This document shows positions 7,924 through 11,145 of a stretch of 11,145 nucleotides of DNA, in pieces. A program made the translations under genes and the position numbers. The stretch comes from an uncultured Fidelibacterota bacterium (lineage in GTDB: Bacteria > Marinisomatota > Marinisomatia > SCGC-AAA003-L08 > GCA-002707645), in the NCBI GenBank assembly GCA_913020255.1, contig CAJWAW010000022.1:1-11145 (forward strand). Reading direction: 5' to 3'. Under the pieces are notes generated by a model that saw only the letters and a program-made list of their open reading frames with translations, was not told the origin of the DNA and did no database searches. Numbering within the stretch: position 1 is the stretch's first letter; each line of letters starts with the position of its first letter.

Positions 7924-9251
7924 AATGCTTTTATAATGTCTTCAAAATTTAATGATCTAGATGCTTTGAAATAAATAGCATCACCTTCAATTAGTTCTGA
8001 TTTAAGATTTGCTATAAGTGTTTTTTTATCAATAAAATGTTTAGAGATAGTTTTTGAATTTTTTAATTGAGATGTCGTATCAGAAATTAAATTTCCTGTA
8101 CTAAATACTAAATCAGGACTCTCTTGTTTAATATATTCTCCTAAACTTATATGATCTTTCTTGCTTTGTGAGCCTAATTCTTTCATGTCTCCTATAATTA
8201 AAATTTTTCTACCTTTGTATACCATATTCATAAATGATTCAATTCCAATTTTAAATGACTCAAAATTTGCATTATAAGTATCATCGATAATTAAGTAACC
8301 ATTTTTATTAATATGCCTACCTCTACCTTCTATGAAATTAAATTCTTTTAATGCATCAGCTATAATTTGATGTTCAATACCATATGTGCTAGAAATTGAA
8401 TAACTAGCTAACATATTGTATGCCATAATTTTATTTAGATATTGATTAGATATTATCTTTCCATTAATTAAAAATTGAGCTTTCTTACCTTTAACTTTCC
8501 ATTCTCCAAAAAAATCAACTTTTGAATTTTTAAATCCAAAAGAAATCTTATTTTTTAAACCTTCGCAATATTTAGATATATTCATATCATCATTATTTTC
8601 AAAAATTGTACCACTATCTGCTACATTCTCAAACATAGAAAGCTTTGTCTTTAACAATTGTTTGAATGACTTAAAGTTTCCAATATGAGCATTATGAATA
8701 TTTGTAATTAAGCTGTAATCTGGTTTGATAATTTGACATAAATCATGTATTTCATTTGGTTTACTTGCACCCATTTCAACAATATTTATATCAGCATCTA
8801 AAGAAAAATTAAAAAGGTTTATAGGAAGACCAATCAAACTATTATAATTACCTTCTGTATTATTAGCTTTATAAACTGATTTGAATATACTTAAAAGCAT
8901 CTCTTTAGTTGTTGTTTTTCCATTAGATCCTGTAATCGCAATTGTAGTTTTTGTAAATGATTTTATCCATTGTTTAGCTAATTTTTTTAAAATACCTTTT
9001 GTTGAATCAACTTTAATAACTCTATTATTCTCAAATTCATTTTCACTAAATATCATGGCTGGTTTTTTATCTAAAATTTCAGGAATAAATTTATGAGGAT
9101 CTACATTATCACCTTTTATTGGCATAAAAATATCATTTTTTTGAACTAATCTAGAATCAATACAGAATGAATCAATATCATTTAATTTTAAATTAAAATT
9201 TCTATTTATTAATTTTGTAAATAGTTCTTTTTCTTGAATTTTAATTCTCAT
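7920..9251 (-). CDS. murF: UDP-MurNAc-tripeptide--D-alanyl-D-alanine ligase MurF
   Basis: This cytoplasmic ATP-dependent ligase adds the preformed D-Ala-D-Ala dipeptide, completing the UDP-MurNAc-pentapeptide. At 443 residues it is full length (E. coli 452). Domain 1 includes IDSR (31-34) and MPIKGDNVDPHKF (43-55), the usual UDP-binding elements. The ATPase domain has GSNGKTT (108-114), NTEGNYNSLIGLP (131-143), VEMGAS (158-163) and NIHNAHIGNF (184-193). The C-terminal domain has EGRGRH (308-313), DDTYNAN (323-329) and GDMKELG (354-360), which identify MurF among Mur ligases. Its substrate dipeptide must come from a Ddl ligase not encoded in this window. The ATG overlaps the murE stop by four bases, with a weak AAAGAA five bases upstream. 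The stop overlaps mraY by four bases. Confidence 0.97.
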   Translation of the reverse strand: MRIKIQEKELFTKLINRNFNLKLNDIDSFCIDSRLVQKNDIFMPIKGDNVDPHKFIPEILDKKPAMIFSENEFENNRVIKVDSTKGILKKLAKQWIKSFTKTTIAITGSNGKTTTKEMLLSIFKSVYKANNTEGNYNSLIGLPINLFNFSLDADINIVEMGASKPNEIHDLCQIIKPDYSLITNIHNAHIGNFKSFKQLLKTKLSMFENVADSGTIFENNDDMNISKYCEGLKNKISFGFKNSKVDFFGEWKVKGKKAQFLINGKIISNQYLNKIMAYNMLASYSISSTYGIEHQIIADALKEFNFIEGRGRHINKNGYLIIDDTYNANFESFKIGIESFMNMVYKGRKILIIGDMKELGSQSKKDHISLGEYIKQESPDLVFSTGNLISDTTSQLKNSKTISKHFIDKKTLIANLKSELIEGDAIYFKASRSLNFEDIIKAL

Positions 9252-10687
9252 AATAATTCTTTAATAATTTCAGTATCGCTATGCTTGGTTTTTTGACCTT
9301 GATTAATTTGGTAATCTTCGACCCCCTTACCTAAAATTAATAATACTTGATTTACATCTAAATTTGAAAATGCTTGTTCTATAGCTTTTTTTCGATCATT
9401 GCATATAACATATTTTTGATGACTGAAACCAGAAACAATGTGATTGATAATTAAATTAGGATCCTCATATCTTGGATTGTCATCTGTAATAATTATATTA
9501 TCAGAGAATTTTTCAGATATTGAACCCATAATAGAGCGCTTATCTTTATCTCTATCACCACCACATCCAAACAGAGTTGTAATCTTATAACTTGGTTGAA
9601 TTGACCTAACTAATGATAATATTTTTTCAAATGCATCTGGAGTATGCGCATAATCAACTATGATTATTCCTCCATTTTTCTTTCTATATGATTCAAATCT
9701 ACCTGGAATTAAATCAAATTGATTAATAGCTTCGATTATATTATCCATTTTTACACCCATAATATCACAAGCTAAAATAGAAGCTAAAATATTTGAGATA
9801 TTAAAATTTCCTACAAGACTTGTGTTGATTTTAAAATTTTTATTCTTATGATTAATCTCAAACTTAGAGCCGGTTAAAGACATATTTACGTTAATTGGAT
9901 AAATATCTGACTCCTTATTAAAACCATAAGTTAAAATTCTCGATTTAGTGTGGTTTTTAATTTTATCTGAATAAGAATCATCGCTATTTATTATAGCAAA
10001 TTTGTTAGGTGATAACTTTTTAAATAATTCTAATTTTGCAGCAAAATATTCATCCATATTTTTATGGAAATCTAAATGATCTCTTGTTAAATTAGTAAAA
10101 ATAGCTATATCAACATCAACATCATCAATTCTATTTAATGCTATTGAATGAGAAGAGATCTCCATATTTAAATGAGTTACCCCTCCATTCACAAGGGTAC
10201 TAAATATATTTTGTAATTCTATTGATTCTGGAGTTGTGAAACCAGTATTCTTAATGCCATTAGGACCATAAAAGCCAAGAGTCCCTAATGAGCTTGTAGC
10301 ATAATCATTATACTTTAAAATATAATTAATTAAATGTGTGATACTTGTTTTACCATTTGTTCCTGTTATGCCAGTAATTGAAATATTTTTAGAACAATCT
10401 CCAAAGAAATTAGAAGCAATTTTAGACATTGCTTTTCTTGAATCTTTAACTTTTAAAAATGGTACTGAGTGCTTGTTTTTAATATCTTGGTCTAATAATA
10501 TTGCATTAGCACCTAACTCTATTGCTTGATCAATAAAATTATGTCCATCAACATTAAATCCCTTAATAGCGATAAATAATGAATCTTTTTTGATTTTTCT
10601 AGAATCATAAAAAATTCCACTAATATTCCTTGAGTCGGCTATACCTGAATATTGAACTCCTTTCAATATGTTACTAAGCTTTTGCAT
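9248..10687 (-). CDS. murE: UDP-MurNAc-L-Ala-D-Glu--2,6-diaminopimelate ligase MurE
   Basis: This cytoplasmic Mur ligase adds the third stem-peptide residue. The 479-residue protein has DSR (28-30) in the UDP domain, P-loop GTNGKTS (109-115), TTPES (151-155), EISSHSIALNR (176-186), TRDHLDFH (201-208), the probable carbamylated Lys218, DYAHTPDAF (345-353), GCGGDRD (374-380) and DNPR (403-406). In known enzymes DNPR marks meso-diaminopimelate as substrate rather than L-Lys, so a DAP-type wall is inferred. One oddity: the near-invariant GKGHE-x-YQ segment reads GKGVEDYQ (453-460), with Val456 for His; the following Glu457, expected to contact meso-DAP, is kept. The ATG overlaps the ftsI stop by 14 bases and has AAGAG eight bases upstream (10696-10700). 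The next Met is residue 87, so this start is needed for the N-terminal domain. Confidence 0.97.
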   Translation of the reverse strand: MQKLSNILKGVQYSGIADSRNISGIFYDSRKIKKDSLFIAIKGFNVDGHNFIDQAIELGANAILLDQDIKNKHSVPFLKVKDSRKAMSKIASNFFGDCSKNISITGITGTNGKTSITHLINYILKYNDYATSSLGTLGFYGPNGIKNTGFTTPESIELQNIFSTLVNGGVTHLNMEISSHSIALNRIDDVDVDIAIFTNLTRDHLDFHKNMDEYFAAKLELFKKLSPNKFAIINSDDSYSDKIKNHTKSRILTYGFNKESDIYPINVNMSLTGSKFEINHKNKNFKINTSLVGNFNISNILASILACDIMGVKMDNIIEAINQFDLIPGRFESYRKKNGGIIIVDYAHTPDAFEKILSLVRSIQPSYKITTLFGCGGDRDKDKRSIMGSISEKFSDNIIITDDNPRYEDPNLIINHIVSGFSHQKYVICNDRKKAIEQAFSNLDVNQVLLILGKGVEDYQINQGQKTKHSDTEIIKELL

Positions 10688-11145
10688 TTAATCTACTCTT
10701 ATTAATTAGTTCTTTATCATAAAACATAATATCTTCAATAATATCTTTAGCACAAGGTGCTGCACTTTCACCACCCCATCTTTTATTGTACATAGGAGAT
10801 TCTATAGAAATAATCATAACATATTTTGGATCATCAATAGGAAATATTGATGCAAATGATGAAATAAATTCATTTTTTGAATATTCCTTATTATCTATAT
10901 CCCATATTTCAGCTGTACCAGTTTTTCCACCTACACTTAAATTATATAAATATGCTTTTTTTGCCGTACCTTCTGTTACTGTTTTTTCTAATAAATGTTT
11001 AGCTATATTTGAAGTATTCTTATCCATATTTCTATATAAAATTGTAGGCACCTGTAATTGGTCTGAATAGTTTTTATCATTAATTTTTTTTATAACTTGA
11101 GGTTTTAGCATATAACCACCATTTGCAATAGAACAATAAGCTAAT
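10674..11145 (-). CDS. ftsI: Division transpeptidase FtsI (PBP3), C-terminal part (cut by window edge)
   Basis: Only the last 156 codons are present; the frame stays open to the right edge, and the Met codon at 11111 is internal, not a start. FtsI is the septal class B penicillin-binding protein that cross-links glycan made by FtsW, on the outer face of the cytoplasmic membrane. Visible transpeptidase features are the SIANGGYMLKP stretch (residues 5-15 of the fragment), the third active-site motif KTGT (74-77) within GGKTGTAE, and the distal block where an SFASIFP segment, DDPKY and a GG-x-x-AAP segment follow in the usual order. The SxxK and SxN motifs lie outside. The protein stops soon after the transpeptidase domain, with no C-terminal PASTA repeats. 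FtsI rather than another class B PBP is chosen from the position ahead of murE. It ends in TAG, the only TAG stop here. Confidence 0.93.
   Translation of the reverse strand, partial: LAYCSIANGGYMLKPQVIKKINDKNYSDQLQVPTILYRNMDKNTSNIAKHLLEKTVTEGTAKKAYLYNLSVGGKTGTAEIWDIDNKEYSKNEFISSFASIFPIDDPKYVMIISIESPMYNKRWGGESAAPCAKDIIEDIMFYDKELINKSRLNAKA

Noticed and set aside
1..11145. Alternative genetic code (TGA as sense), suggested by the low GC
   Set aside because: murE, murF, murG and murB all end in TGA within ATGA overlaps, at the expected protein lengths, so TGA is a stop codon here.
1..11145. A hidden novel system or accessory island inside the window
   Set aside because: Every base except 5 between ftsQ and ftsA lies in a recognised dcw gene, all genes share strand and codon style, and none is broken or fused. 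There is no room for an extra element, and I found no internal promoter or terminator I could support.

Overview
The window is an uninterrupted stretch of a division and cell wall (dcw) operon. All genes lie on the minus strand, so transcription runs from high to low coordinates. In that order they are: the C-terminal part of ftsI (cut by the right window edge), murE, murF, mraY, murD, ftsW, murG, murC, murB, ftsQ, and the first 50 codons of ftsA (cut by the left edge). Each identification rests on family motifs readable in the translation. I see no RNA gene, mobile element, CRISPR array, prophage or accessory cargo, and no non-coding stretch longer than 5 bases.

Together the genes encode most of the route from UDP-N-acetylmuramate to lipid II, plus parts of the division machine. 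MurB makes UDP-MurNAc. MurC, MurD, MurE and MurF add L-Ala, D-Glu, a diamino acid (meso-diaminopimelate, judged from the DNPR motif of MurE) and D-Ala-D-Ala. MraY moves the product onto undecaprenyl phosphate and MurG adds GlcNAc. FtsW and FtsI polymerise and cross-link septal peptidoglycan. FtsQ and FtsA tie synthesis to the divisome and the FtsZ ring. A ddl gene (D-Ala-D-Ala ligase), which many Proteobacteria carry between murB or murC and ftsQ, is absent here.

Packing is extreme. Nine of ten junctions overlap, by 1 base (TAATG; mraY/murD, murC/murB), 4 bases (ATGA; murE/murF, murF/mraY, murG/murC, murB/ftsQ) or 14 bases (ftsI/murE, murD/ftsW, ftsW/murG). Only ftsQ and ftsA are separated, by 5 bases. 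This implies one polycistronic mRNA with heavy translational coupling. Any promoter lies outside the window, upstream of ftsI.

The DNA is very AT-rich (roughly 25-30% GC by eye), with codons skewed to AAA, AAT, ATT and TTA, as in streamlined free-living (often marine) or host-restricted bacteria. The organism is a meso-DAP-type diderm-like bacterium. The gene set (murF and murB present, ddl absent) and the wording of MraY, MurC, MurG and MurF look to me closer to the FCB side of the tree (for example Marinimicrobia/SAR406-like lineages) than to AT-rich Alphaproteobacteria such as SAR11. That is a judgement from memory of the families, not a computed phylogeny. I found no novel system. The points worth a second look are small: the missing ddl, repeated 14-base overlaps, two motif substitutions (FtsW, MurE) and one start-site correction (murD).
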